Made by a program: the position numbers and the translations under genes. The notes beneath the pieces are model-generated. The model was not told the origin of the DNA and searched no databases. It saw only the letters and a list, made by a program, of their open reading frames with translations. DNA of 9,473 nucleotides, from assembly GCA_023248095.1 (NCBI GenBank), contig JAHFFF010000059.1:1-9473 (forward strand), in the 5' to 3' direction. This DNA is from Candidatus Omnitrophota bacterium. Its GTDB lineage: Bacteria > Omnitrophota > Gorgyraeia > 1-14-0-20-64-10. This document shows positions 1 to 6,300 of this stretch, piece after piece. Position 1 is the first letter of the stretch. Every line of letters starts with the position of its first letter.

Positions 1-642
1 GGGCGCCTTGGACTCGACGATCTTCATCATGTCGGTGAAGCCGGAGATGCCTCGGGCGGCCAGCGTCTGCACCGGCCCGGCGGAGACGGCATTCACGCGG
101 ATCTTCTTGGGGCCGAGGTCGAACGCGAGGTAGCGGACGCTGGCTTCGAGGGCCGCCTTGGCGACACCCATCACGTTGTAGCGGGGGATCACCTTCTCCG
201 CGCCGTAGTAGGTGAGGGTCACGATGCTGCCCCCCTCGGTCATGAGGGGGACCGCCCGCTGCGCCAGCGCCGTGAGGCTGTAGCTGGAGACGTCCAGCGC
301 GAGCCTGTAGCCGTCGCGCGAGGTCGGCAGGAAGTCGGTCTCCAACTCTTCCCGCTTGGCGAAGGCCACCGCGTGGACCAGGAAATCCAAACCACCCCAG
401 CTGCTCTTGATGCCCTGAAAGGCTTGGTCGATCTGGGCGTCGTTGGTGACATCACATTCGTAGAGAGGAGAAGTGCCGCCCAAGGAATTGGCCAGCTCGG
501 CAACCGATTCCTTTAAACGCTCTCCCTGATAGGTGAAGGCCAGCTGCGCTCCTTCCCGGTGCGCGGCCTGTGCAATCGCCCAGGCGATGGAGCGCTTGTT
601 GGCCACACCGACGATCAAACCTTTTTTACCTTGCAGTAGCAT
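1..642 (-). CDS. fabI: Enoyl-[acyl-carrier-protein] reductase (NADH), FabI family, C-terminus missing
   Basis: FabI reduces trans-2-enoyl-ACP to acyl-ACP, the last step of each fatty-acid elongation cycle, in the cytoplasm. I translated it by hand from the ATG at 642-640. The reading frame is open for 214 codons to the window edge, so about 45 residues of a typical 255-260-residue FabI are missing. Visible features are the N-terminal nucleotide-binding segment GVANKRSIAWAIA (residues 12-24), the region HAVAFAKREEL (90-100), and the catalytic set Tyr145, Tyr155 and Lys162 in the Y-x6-K arrangement YNVMGVAK. This arrangement is diagnostic for FabI among short-chain dehydrogenases and separates it from FabG. 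The residue matching E. coli Gly93 is Ala93, as in Bacillus- and Staphylococcus-type FabI. The start lies 5 nt after the fabF stop. A Shine-Dalgarno-like GAGGGG sits in the last codons of fabF, so the two genes are probably translationally coupled. Confidence 0.96.
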   Translation of the reverse strand, partial: MLLQGKKGLIVGVANKRSIAWAIAQAAHREGAQLAFTYQGERLKESVAELANSLGGTSPLYECDVTNDAQIDQAFQGIKSSWGGLDFLVHAVAFAKREELETDFLPTSRDGYRLALDVSSYSLTALAQRAVPLMTEGGSIVTLTYYGAEKVIPRYNVMGVAKAALEASVRYLAFDLGPKKIRVNAVSAGPVQTLAARGISGFTDMMKIVESKAP

Positions 643-647
643 AGAGG

Positions 648-1895
648 TTACCCCTCAAACTTTTTTACGATCAAGCTGACGTTGTGGCCGCCGAAACCGA
701 GGGAATTGCTCAGGCAGATGCTGAGCTTCGCCTTCCGGGCCTGGTTGGGCACGTAGTCCAAATCACATTCCGGATCCGGATTCTTGTAGTTGATGGTGGG
801 CGGGATGATCTCATCCTTCATGGCCATGCAGCAGATCAGGAACTCGATCGCGCCGGCGGCACCGAGCAAGTGGCCGGTCATCGACTTGGTGGAGCTGACG
901 GGAATCTTCCTCGCAATGTCACCAAAGACCTGTTTGATCGCCTTGGTCTCGATCTTGTCGTTGAGCTGGGTGGAGGTGCCGTGCGCGTTGATGTAGGAAA
1001 TATCCTTCGGCTGGAGGTCGGCATCCACCAGGGCGGCCTTCATGGCGCCTGCCGCACCGGCACCTTCAGGGTCCGGGGCGGTCACGTGGTACGCATCGCC
1101 CGTCATCCCGTAGCCGAGCAGCTCGCCGTAGATCCGCGCCCCGCGCTTGAGCGCATGCTGGAGCTCCTCCAGCACCAGGATGGCCGACCCCTCGGCGATC
1201 ACGAAACCGTCCCGGGTCTGATCGAACGGGCGGCTGGCCGTCAGAGGATCGCCATTGCGCGTGGAAAGCGCCTTCAGCGCGCAGAACCCGGCCAACCCCA
1301 ACGCCGTGATGGCGCACTCCGAACCACCGGCGATCATGACGTCGGCCGATCCCCGGTCAATGATCTCAAGGGCATCCCCGATCGCATGGGCGCTGGAGGC
1401 GCAGGCGCTGACCGTGCAGGAGTTGGGGCCCTTTGCCCCGATGCTGATGGAAACCTGGCCGGGAGCCATGTTGCAGATGATCATCGGGATGAAGTAGGGC
1501 CGAATCTTGTCCGGCCCCTTCTTCTCCAGGTCCCGGTACCCTTCCTCAATGGTGGCCAGGCCCCCCATGCCGGTCCCGATCCAAACGCCCACCCGGTGAG
1601 GGTCCTCCTTCGTCATATCCAGCTTGGCGTCGGCCACCGCCTGCTTGGCGGCAACCACGGCAAATTGGACAAAGCGATCGGAGTGCTTCAGCTCTTTGGG
1701 GGAGAGGTAGGGGGAGGGATCTAGATTCTTAACTTCCGCACCGAAACGGGTGGAATACCTCGATACGTCAAATAGGGTGATGGGGCCTGCGCCGCTTTTA
1801 CCCTGGATTAAGGAAGTCCAGCAATCTTGAAGGTTGTTGCCGACCGGCGAGATGACTCCCAGGCCCGTGACAACAACACGGCGGCGCTTCTCCAC
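648..1895 (-). CDS. fabF: 3-oxoacyl-[acyl-carrier-protein] synthase II (KAS II)
   Basis: FabF condenses malonyl-ACP with acyl-ACP in the elongation cycle of type II fatty-acid synthesis. The protein has 415 residues, normal for the family. It shows the thiolase-fold start VVVTGLGVISPVG (7-19), nucleophile Cys165 in TVSACASS, His305 in NAHGTST, Lys337, His342 in MTGHLLGAAGA, and the C-terminal glycine-rich loop SLGFGGHN (398-405). The catalytic Cys-His-His set is complete. One small deviation is GTSTQLND where GTSTPLND is usual. The start is GTG at 1895-1893 and is the only plausible one, because it leaves MEKRRR before the conserved strand. There is no good Shine-Dalgarno sequence: the nine bases before it are CCCTGCCTC. 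Translation probably depends on coupling to acpP, whose TAA lies 9 nt upstream in the same frame. It is followed after 5 nt by fabI. Confidence 0.97.
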   Translation of the reverse strand: MEKRRRVVVTGLGVISPVGNNLQDCWTSLIQGKSGAGPITLFDVSRYSTRFGAEVKNLDPSPYLSPKELKHSDRFVQFAVVAAKQAVADAKLDMTKEDPHRVGVWIGTGMGGLATIEEGYRDLEKKGPDKIRPYFIPMIICNMAPGQVSISIGAKGPNSCTVSACASSAHAIGDALEIIDRGSADVMIAGGSECAITALGLAGFCALKALSTRNGDPLTASRPFDQTRDGFVIAEGSAILVLEELQHALKRGARIYGELLGYGMTGDAYHVTAPDPEGAGAAGAMKAALVDADLQPKDISYINAHGTSTQLNDKIETKAIKQVFGDIARKIPVSSTKSMTGHLLGAAGAIEFLICCMAMKDEIIPPTINYKNPDPECDLDYVPNQARKAKLSICLSNSLGFGGHNVSLIVKKFEG

Positions 1896-1904
1896 GAGGC
1901 AGGG

Positions 1905-2150
1905 TTACGGGGCCTTCTGGCCAGCCTTCTCCTCAATGTACTTGACGGCGTCGCCGACCGTGACCAGCTTCTCGGCCTCTTCATCGGGGATTTCGATTCC
2001 GAACTCCTCCTCGAGGGCCATCACCAGCTCCACGGTATCGAGCGAATCGGCACCAAGGTCATCGATGAATTTTGCCTCGGGAGTGACTTCCTCGGGCTTG
2101 ACTCCCAACTGTTCTGCAATGATATTTCGGACCTTCTCCGGTACTGTCAT
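1905..2150 (-). CDS. acpP: Acyl carrier protein
   Basis: AcpP carries growing acyl chains on a 4'-phosphopantetheine arm and serves fatty-acid and phospholipid synthesis. The 81-residue acidic protein has the canonical helix II motif GADSLDTVELVMALEEEF, with the attachment serine at Ser36 in DSL. The start and length are typical. The ATG at 2150-2148 is preceded by a strong Shine-Dalgarno GGAGGA at 2161-2156, 5 nt away. Upstream are 61 bp of non-coding DNA holding a near-consensus promoter, which fits the high expression this protein needs. fabG, the usual upstream neighbour, is missing, and fabD lies there instead. fabF follows after 9 nt in the same reading frame. Confidence 0.98.
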   Translation of the reverse strand: MTVPEKVRNIIAEQLGVKPEEVTPEAKFIDDLGADSLDTVELVMALEEEFGIEIPDEEAEKLVTVGDAVKYIEEKAGQKAP

Positions 2151-2155
2151 TCGAT

Positions 2156-2161
2156 TCCTCC
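2156..2161 (-). promoter_or_regulatory. Strong ribosome binding site of acpP
   Basis: GGAGGA on the minus strand lies 5 nt before the acpP ATG. It is the best Shine-Dalgarno match in the fab part of the window and contrasts with fabF, which has none. Confidence 0.75.
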
Positions 2162-2178
2162 ACTAGTAATTCCTTGCC

Positions 2179-2206
2179 AGTATAATCGCCCTTCCCGGTT
2201 TGTCAA
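2179..2206 (-). promoter_or_regulatory. Predicted sigma70-type promoter for acpP-fabF-fabI
   Basis: On the minus strand a perfect -35 box TTGACA (2206-2201) is followed after 16 bp by TATACT (2184-2179), a 5/6 match to the -10 consensus. It begins 5 bp after the fabD stop codon. A start site near 2172 would give a leader of about 20 nt ending in the acpP Shine-Dalgarno. Its placement in the only sizeable gap of the fab cluster supports a real function. No operator resembling the FapR or FabT sites I know is visible. Confidence 0.75.
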
Positions 2207-2211
2207 GCGGA

Positions 2212-3168
2212 TTACGCGGATTCGGACCACAACGCCGCCGCCTTGCGGACCTCCTCTGCGGTGCCGACCGAATGGACCGTAGCCTCCGGGTCGATCTTGC
2301 GGACCAGCCCCTTGAGCACGGTGCCCGGCCCCACCTCCAAGAAGGTACGGACGCCGGATTGAAGCATCCCCTGCACGCAGGCGACCCATTGGACCGGCCG
2401 GGTCAGCTGCTCCACAAGCAGCGTCTTGATCTGGCCGGCGTCGGTGTAGGGGGAACCGGTCACGTTGCTGAACACCGTAAACTTGGGCGCAGAGACGTTG
2501 AGGTTCTTTAAGGCCTGCTGAAGCTGCACGCCGGCCGGCTCCATCAGGCGGGAATGGAAGGCCCCGCTGACCTCCAACGGAATCACTCGCTTGGCCCCCT
2601 TTCCCTTGGCCTTGGCCGACGCAACCGTGATCGATTCCGGGGTGCCGGAGATGACGATCTGGCCGGGGGAATTCAGGTTGGCCACCTGGGCGCCGGCCTC
2701 CACGCAGACCGCCTCCACCTGATCCAGCTCCAGCCCGAGAATGCTGGCCATGGTGCCGGGCTTCGCCTGAGAGGCCGCCTCCATCGCCTTGCCCCGCAAT
2801 CGGACCAACTGGAGTCCGTTCGGAAAACTCAAGGCCCCGGCCGCGGCCAGCGCGGTGTACTCCCCCAGGCTTAAGCCGGCTGCTGCAACGGGGGAGGGCC
2901 TGACCCGGCGCGCTTCCAACTCCGTCTCCAGCGCAGCAATCGCTGCAAGGGAGGTCAAGTAGAGGGCCGGCTGACAATGTTCCGTTCGGGTCAAGGTTTC
3001 GGAAGGACCGTCCCAGCAGAGGCGGCTCAACTCGTAACCCAGGATATCGTCGGCCTGTTGGAAGAGGGCCAAGGCGCGCGGAAACTCCTGCGCCAAATCC
3101 CTCCCCATCCCGACAAACTGAGCCCCCTGGCCCGGGAAGAGGAGCGCAAACGGCTGGGGACCTACCAC
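2212..3168 (-). CDS. fabD: Malonyl-CoA:ACP transacylase
   Basis: FabD moves malonyl from CoA to ACP and supplies the extender unit. The protein has 318 residues, normal for the family. Visible features are the N-terminal LFPGQGAQFVGMG (10-22), nucleophile Ser100 in the elbow GLSLG (98-102), Arg125 in LVRLRGKAM, His205 in SGAFHS, and Gln254 in EQLTRPVQW. The Ser-His pair and the malonyl-binding Arg are present. The elbow reads GLSLG where most FabD proteins have GHSLG. The start is GTG at 3168-3166, overlapping the fabH end by 7 nt. It leaves only seven residues before the first conserved strand, as in E. coli FabD, and no better start is visible. The Shine-Dalgarno is weak, so coupling to fabH is likely. 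The stop TAA is followed by the acpP promoter rather than by fabG. Confidence 0.97.
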   Translation of the reverse strand: MVGPQPFALLFPGQGAQFVGMGRDLAQEFPRALALFQQADDILGYELSRLCWDGPSETLTRTEHCQPALYLTSLAAIAALETELEARRVRPSPVAAAGLSLGEYTALAAAGALSFPNGLQLVRLRGKAMEAASQAKPGTMASILGLELDQVEAVCVEAGAQVANLNSPGQIVISGTPESITVASAKAKGKGAKRVIPLEVSGAFHSRLMEPAGVQLQQALKNLNVSAPKFTVFSNVTGSPYTDAGQIKTLLVEQLTRPVQWVACVQGMLQSGVRTFLEVGPGTVLKGLVRKIDPEATVHSVGTAEEVRKAAALWSESA

Positions 3169-4142
3169 TTCACCACACAGGCACCCCAGGTGAGCCCCGC
3201 ACCGAAGGCCACCAGGAGCGCGTAATCTCCTTTCTTGATCCTTCCTTCCTTCACCGCCTCGCAGAGGGCAACGATGGTGGAGGCTGCCGACATGTTTCCG
3301 TAGCGATCGACATTGAGATAGACCTTTTCGAGAGGAATACCGGCCCGCTCAACCACCGCCTCGATAATCCGGATGTTCGCCTGGTGGGGAACCACGCACT
3401 TCACCTGCTCCGGCTGGATCCCGGCCTTCTCGATTGCCTTCAACGCCGCCTCCGACATCCCGCGAACGGCGCACTTGAAGACCTCCCCCCCGTTCATCTT
3501 GAGGTAATGGGCGCGAGCCTCGACCGACTGCACCGAGGCCGGCTGCGCCACGCCGCCGGCGGGCACCTTCAGGAGGTCCGCCTTGGTTCCGTCCGATCCT
3601 AAGTGGGTCGAGAGGATCTGCCCGCGCGTAGTCGGGCCGATCACCGCAGCGCCGGCCCCATCTCCAAACAGCACGCAGGTGGAGCGGTCGGTCCAGTCCA
3701 CGACGCGGGACAAGACCTCCGCGCCGATCACCAGCACATGCCGGTACGTTCCGCAGGCGACGAACTGCTGGCCCATCACCAGCCCGTAAACGAAACCGGA
3801 GCAGGCCGCGGCGACGTCCATGGCGGCGGCCTGCGGGGCCCCCAGCTTCGCCTGAAGGATGCAGGCGGTGGAGGGGCACGGCATGTCCGGGGTCATGGTG
3901 GCCACCAGGATCATGTCCAGATCCTGAGGAGTCAGCTTGGCATCCGCCAGCGCGGCCTGCGCCGCCTTCAGCGCCAAGTCGCTCGTGTTCTCACCTTCCG
4001 CCGCAATCCGCCGCTGGGAAATCCCCGTGCGGGTGCGGATCCATTCGTCGGAGGTCTCCACCACCTTCTCCAGCTCCGCGTTGGTGAGGATCTTTTCAGG
4101 AACATAAAAGCCGAGGCCCAGAAATCCGACGGGTGAACTCAT
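3162..4142 (-). CDS. fabH: 3-oxoacyl-[acyl-carrier-protein] synthase III (KAS III)
   Basis: FabH starts fatty-acid synthesis by condensing acetyl-CoA (or another short acyl-CoA) with malonyl-ACP. The 326-residue protein has the family hallmarks: GFYVPEKILTN near the N-terminus, SDEWIRTRTGISQRR (31-45), nucleophile Cys114 in DVAAACSGF, His253 in VPHQANIRI, and Asn283 in YGNMSAAS. The Cys-His-Asn triad is complete; the loop reads GNMSAAS where GNTSAAS is common. The C-terminal LVAFGAGLTWGACVVKW is typical. The ATG at 4142-4140 overlaps the plsX TGA as ATGA, a classic coupled junction, and the end overlaps fabD by 7 nt. The plsX-fabH-fabD order is conserved in many bacteria. Confidence 0.98.
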   Translation of the reverse strand: MSSPVGFLGLGFYVPEKILTNAELEKVVETSDEWIRTRTGISQRRIAAEGENTSDLALKAAQAALADAKLTPQDLDMILVATMTPDMPCPSTACILQAKLGAPQAAAMDVAAACSGFVYGLVMGQQFVACGTYRHVLVIGAEVLSRVVDWTDRSTCVLFGDGAGAAVIGPTTRGQILSTHLGSDGTKADLLKVPAGGVAQPASVQSVEARAHYLKMNGGEVFKCAVRGMSEAALKAIEKAGIQPEQVKCVVPHQANIRIIEAVVERAGIPLEKVYLNVDRYGNMSAASTIVALCEAVKEGRIKKGDYALLVAFGAGLTWGACVVKW

Positions 4143-5161
4143 GCGCCGGCGGCCTTGCGAAGCTCTGCAGAGGAGGCGAGAATAGCGTCATTCACTTGAT
4201 GGGTCACAAAGGTTGCGGCCGCACCAACCGCGTTGCGGATCGACCGCGCCGTCGATGAGCCGTGGCAAATGAAGCAGGCGCCGTTGACGCCCAGCAGGGG
4301 CACCCCGCCGTACTGCGCGTAATCCATCTGCTTGCGCAAACGCTGGAAGGCAGGATAAAGGATGAGGCCGCCCATCTTGTTCCACAGCGTTCGCTTCAGT
4401 TCACGCTTGAATAGCTCCACCAGCGCGAAGGCCATCCCCTCCGACACCTTCAGCGCCACGTTGCCGACGAAACCGTCGGTCACGATCACGTTGCATCGGC
4501 CGGCATAGATGTCCCGCCCCTCGACATTGCCGATGAAGTTTAAGGAGGATTCCTCCAGCAGCTTGAAGACCGCCCGGACGAAGTCGGTCCCCTTCGACTC
4601 CTCCTCCCCCACGTTCAGAAGCCCGACGGAGGGATTGGCCTCCCCGATGACGCGGGTGAAGTAGATGCTCCCCATGACCCCGTACTGAAAGAGATGACTC
4701 GGCTTGGGATCGATGTTGGCCCCCACGTCGATCACCATCACCGGGCCGCGCAAAGAGGGGATCACCACCGCAATGCCCGGCCTCTCGATCCCCTCGAGCA
4801 GGCCCAGCCCCAGGCTGGCCGCGCAAACCATGGCGCCGGTGTTTCCCGCGCTGACAATGGCATCCACCTCGCCCCGCTTGGCCAACTCCACCATCTGGCA
4901 GATGGAAGAATTCGGCTTCTTGCGAACGCTGGCGGCGGGGGATTCCGCCATCTTGATCACCTCGGAGGCGTGGTGAATTTTCAGATTCGGAGGGAGGGGA
5001 TGAAAGCGGCTCAATTCCTTCAAGAGGCGATCCTTCTGCCCGACCAGGGTCAACTCCACATCGAGAGAGCGAGCCGCCTGAACGGCGCCGCCAACGATTG
5101 CGCCGGGTGCCCGGTCGCCGCCCATCCCATCGAGCGCGATCCGGATCACCTTCTTAGTCAC
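4139..5161 (-). CDS. plsX: Phosphate acyltransferase PlsX
   Basis: PlsX makes acyl-phosphate from acyl-ACP and phosphate, the first step of the PlsX/PlsY route to phosphatidic acid, and acts peripherally at the membrane. From the GTG at 5161-5159 the protein has 340 residues, normal for the family, and starts MTKKVIRIALDGMGGD. Conserved blocks include SAGNTGA (104-110), DVGAN (145-149), NVEGRDI (212-218), VTDGFVGNV (227-235) and DYAQYGGVPLLGVNG (280-294). The open frame extends upstream to an ATG at 5272, but that start would overlap rpmF by more than 100 nt and add 37 residues without family resemblance. A TTG at 5167-5165 is the rival: it is in frame, overlaps the rpmF TGA as TTGA, and has GGAGGAG 8 nt upstream. 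The GTG has GAAAGG 6 nt upstream. The choice changes only two residues. It ends in an ATGA overlap with fabH. Confidence 0.96.
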   Translation of the reverse strand: MTKKVIRIALDGMGGDRAPGAIVGGAVQAARSLDVELTLVGQKDRLLKELSRFHPLPPNLKIHHASEVIKMAESPAASVRKKPNSSICQMVELAKRGEVDAIVSAGNTGAMVCAASLGLGLLEGIERPGIAVVIPSLRGPVMVIDVGANIDPKPSHLFQYGVMGSIYFTRVIGEANPSVGLLNVGEEESKGTDFVRAVFKLLEESSLNFIGNVEGRDIYAGRCNVIVTDGFVGNVALKVSEGMAFALVELFKRELKRTLWNKMGGLILYPAFQRLRKQMDYAQYGGVPLLGVNGACFICHGSSTARSIRNAVGAAATFVTHQVNDAILASSAELRKAAGA

Positions 5162-5163
5162 GG

Positions 5164-5358
5164 TCAACCTTTCTTCTCCTCCGTCTTCATCGGAATGACC
5201 TGACGTCCTCGGTACTGCCCGCAGGCCGGACAGATCTGGTGAGACAAGGTGGAAGCCCCACACTGAGGACACTTCGACAGGGCCGGTACCGTCAGATGGA
5301 TCGCAAGACGCCGCTTGTCCCGGCGCGAGCGGGAGAAACGCCGCTTAGGCAGAGGCAT
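5164..5358 (-). CDS. rpmF: Large ribosomal subunit protein bL32, zinc-binding form
   Basis: L32 is a small protein of the 50S subunit. The 64-residue product starts MPLPKRRFSRSRRDKRR, the classic L32 opening. It has four cysteines, Cys30, Cys33, Cys43 and Cys46, in a C-x2-C / C-x2-C zinc ribbon, so this is the zinc-requiring (C+) version. The ATG at 5358 is preceded by a strong AAAGGAG 8 nt upstream and lies inside the last codons of DUF177, a 14-nt overlap. plsX follows 2 nt after its stop. DUF177-rpmF-plsX is a widely conserved trio that ties ribosome and lipid synthesis into one transcript. Confidence 0.97.
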   Translation of the reverse strand: MPLPKRRFSRSRRDKRRLAIHLTVPALSKCPQCGASTLSHQICPACGQYRGRQVIPMKTEEKKG

Positions 5359-5755
5359 GGTGACAACTCCTTTCGTTCAAGTTCGCCCCACACTGGGGAC
5401 ACAGCCCCAGGCAATCTTCCCGACACAAGAAGCGGATCGGATAGCTCAAGAGGATCTCCTGCCGGACCTCGTCGGTAATGTCCAGGGAGAGCATTCCTTT
5501 GATCGAGTAATCAAGGTGGAACTTGCTGTCGTAGGATCTTTCATACGGTTCGAGACAACGCCCGCAGATCTGCTGCATCTGCCCGGTGATCCCCACCTGA
5601 ACCCATGCCATCTCTCGTTGCATTTGGAACGTTGCCGTGAGATCCAACGGGGCCGTGAACTTGAGCTCCGGCGTATCCAGACGCATTTGCGCGGGATCGA
5701 GATGCTCGCTGAGGGTCAGCCCCTCTTCCGGGATTTCGCTGAGTTTGACCTTCAC
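5345..5755 (-). CDS. DUF177 (YceD-family) protein, predicted zinc-binding
   Basis: This 136-residue protein belongs to the DUF177/YceD family, almost always encoded just before rpmF. Family members are linked to ribosome or 23S rRNA biogenesis, but the molecular function is not settled. The sequence shows CGRCLEPY (64-71), the region DEVRQEILLSYP (95-106), and the cysteine-rich CREDCLGLCPQCGANLN (111-127). The four spaced Cys-x2/3-Cys elements suggest metal binding. The start is GTG at 5755-5753, 3 nt after the coaD stop, with AAGG of the coaD end serving as a Shine-Dalgarno about 6 nt upstream. The C-terminal tail CHHASA is encoded over the rpmF Shine-Dalgarno and start. Confidence 0.9.
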   Translation of the reverse strand: MKVKLSEIPEEGLTLSEHLDPAQMRLDTPELKFTAPLDLTATFQMQREMAWVQVGITGQMQQICGRCLEPYERSYDSKFHLDYSIKGMLSLDITDEVRQEILLSYPIRFLCREDCLGLCPQCGANLNERSCHHASA

Positions 5756-5758
5756 CGT

Positions 5759-6238
5759 TCACCTTGAGTTTTTTAACTTTTCCTTTAAACGCCTCGCCAC
5801 GAAATCCGGCACCAATCCGGCGACATCGGCTCCCAGCGCCGCAGCCTCCTTAATCAGGCGCGATGAAACATAAGAGAACTCGGCGGAGGGCATCAGGAAA
5901 ACCGTTTCCACTCCCGGGTCCAGGCCGCGGTTGGTCAGGGCCATTTGAAACTCGTACTCAAAATCGGAGAGCATCCGCAGGCCTCGCAGGATCACCCGGG
6001 TCTTATGTCCTCGAGCGAACGCAACGGCCAATCCATCGAACGGCTCCACCTTGACCCCACGCCAAGGCCGTGTGGCCTGAACCAACATCTGAACCCTCTC
6101 TTCTACCGTGAAGAGGGCTCCCTTTTCGGGATTGACGGCCACCCCAACCACAACCCGCGGGAACAGGCGCAAGGCCCGGCGGATCAGATCGATGTGGCCG
6201 TTGGTCACCGGATCGAATGTGCCCGGGTAAACTGCCAT
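5759..6238 (-). CDS. coaD: Phosphopantetheine adenylyltransferase
   Basis: CoaD joins ATP and 4'-phosphopantetheine to make dephospho-CoA, the penultimate and often rate-limiting step of CoA synthesis. From the ATG at 6238 the protein has 159 residues, a typical length. It shows the nucleotidyltransferase motif YPGTFDPVTNGH (4-15), RGLR (85-88), DFEYEFQMALTNR (92-104), and the ISSS-like signature YVSSRLIKE (123-131). The start is not fully certain. A TTG at 6250 has AGGAA about 9 nt upstream and would add MSNP. A TTG at 6274 lies inside a terminator-like element and is unlikely. The product feeds CoA, and through it phosphopantetheine, to the ACP encoded downstream. The stop is 3 nt before DUF177. 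Confidence 0.95.
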   Translation of the reverse strand: MAVYPGTFDPVTNGHIDLIRRALRLFPRVVVGVAVNPEKGALFTVEERVQMLVQATRPWRGVKVEPFDGLAVAFARGHKTRVILRGLRMLSDFEYEFQMALTNRGLDPGVETVFLMPSAEFSYVSSRLIKEAAALGADVAGLVPDFVARRLKEKLKNSR

Positions 6239-6262
6239 TGGGTTGCTCAAGAGTTTGTTCCT

Positions 6263-6300
6263 AACAAAAGACAAACAGTAGACGAACAGTCCGCCTACTG
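6263..6300 (-). terminator. Intrinsic terminator or attenuator at the end of rsmD
   Basis: On the minus strand, bases 6300 to 6276 form an 11-bp stem (two G-U pairs) with a 3-nt loop. The outer arms are CAGTAG and CTACTG. It is followed at once by TTTGTCTTTTGTT (6275-6263), 10 T in 13. The rsmD stop codon TAG is part of the left arm. On the plus strand the G-U pairs become A-C mismatches and no T run follows, so the element points in the direction of the operon. It would separate recG-rsmD from coaD and the lipid genes, or attenuate read-through. Confidence 0.65.

Noticed and set aside
684..1724. A 346-codon open frame on the plus strand, antisense to fabF
   Set aside because: Low-complexity Gly/Arg/His-rich translation and no recognisable family; fabF on the other strand has the full catalytic set.
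2181..2186. TATAAT on the plus strand in the fabD-acpP gap
   Set aside because: It is the mirror of the minus-strand -10 region; no -35-like box is found 16-18 bp upstream on the plus strand and no plus-strand gene follows.
2147..2977. A 276-codon minus-strand open frame within fabD and the fabD-acpP gap, considered as a fabG remnant
   Set aside because: It is a shifted frame of fabD, full of Gly and Arg, with no Rossmann motif or Y-x3-K site. It gives no evidence for a decayed fabG.
4139..5272. plsX starting at the ATG at 5272
   Set aside because: The extra 37 residues are the rpmF region read in another frame and do not resemble PlsX N-termini. GTG 5161 or TTG 5167 fit the family and have ribosome binding sites.
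6239..6274. coaD starting at the TTG at 6274
   Set aside because: It lies in the T run of the terminator-like element and adds residues before the usual CoaD N-terminus; ATG 6238 or TTG 6250 are better.
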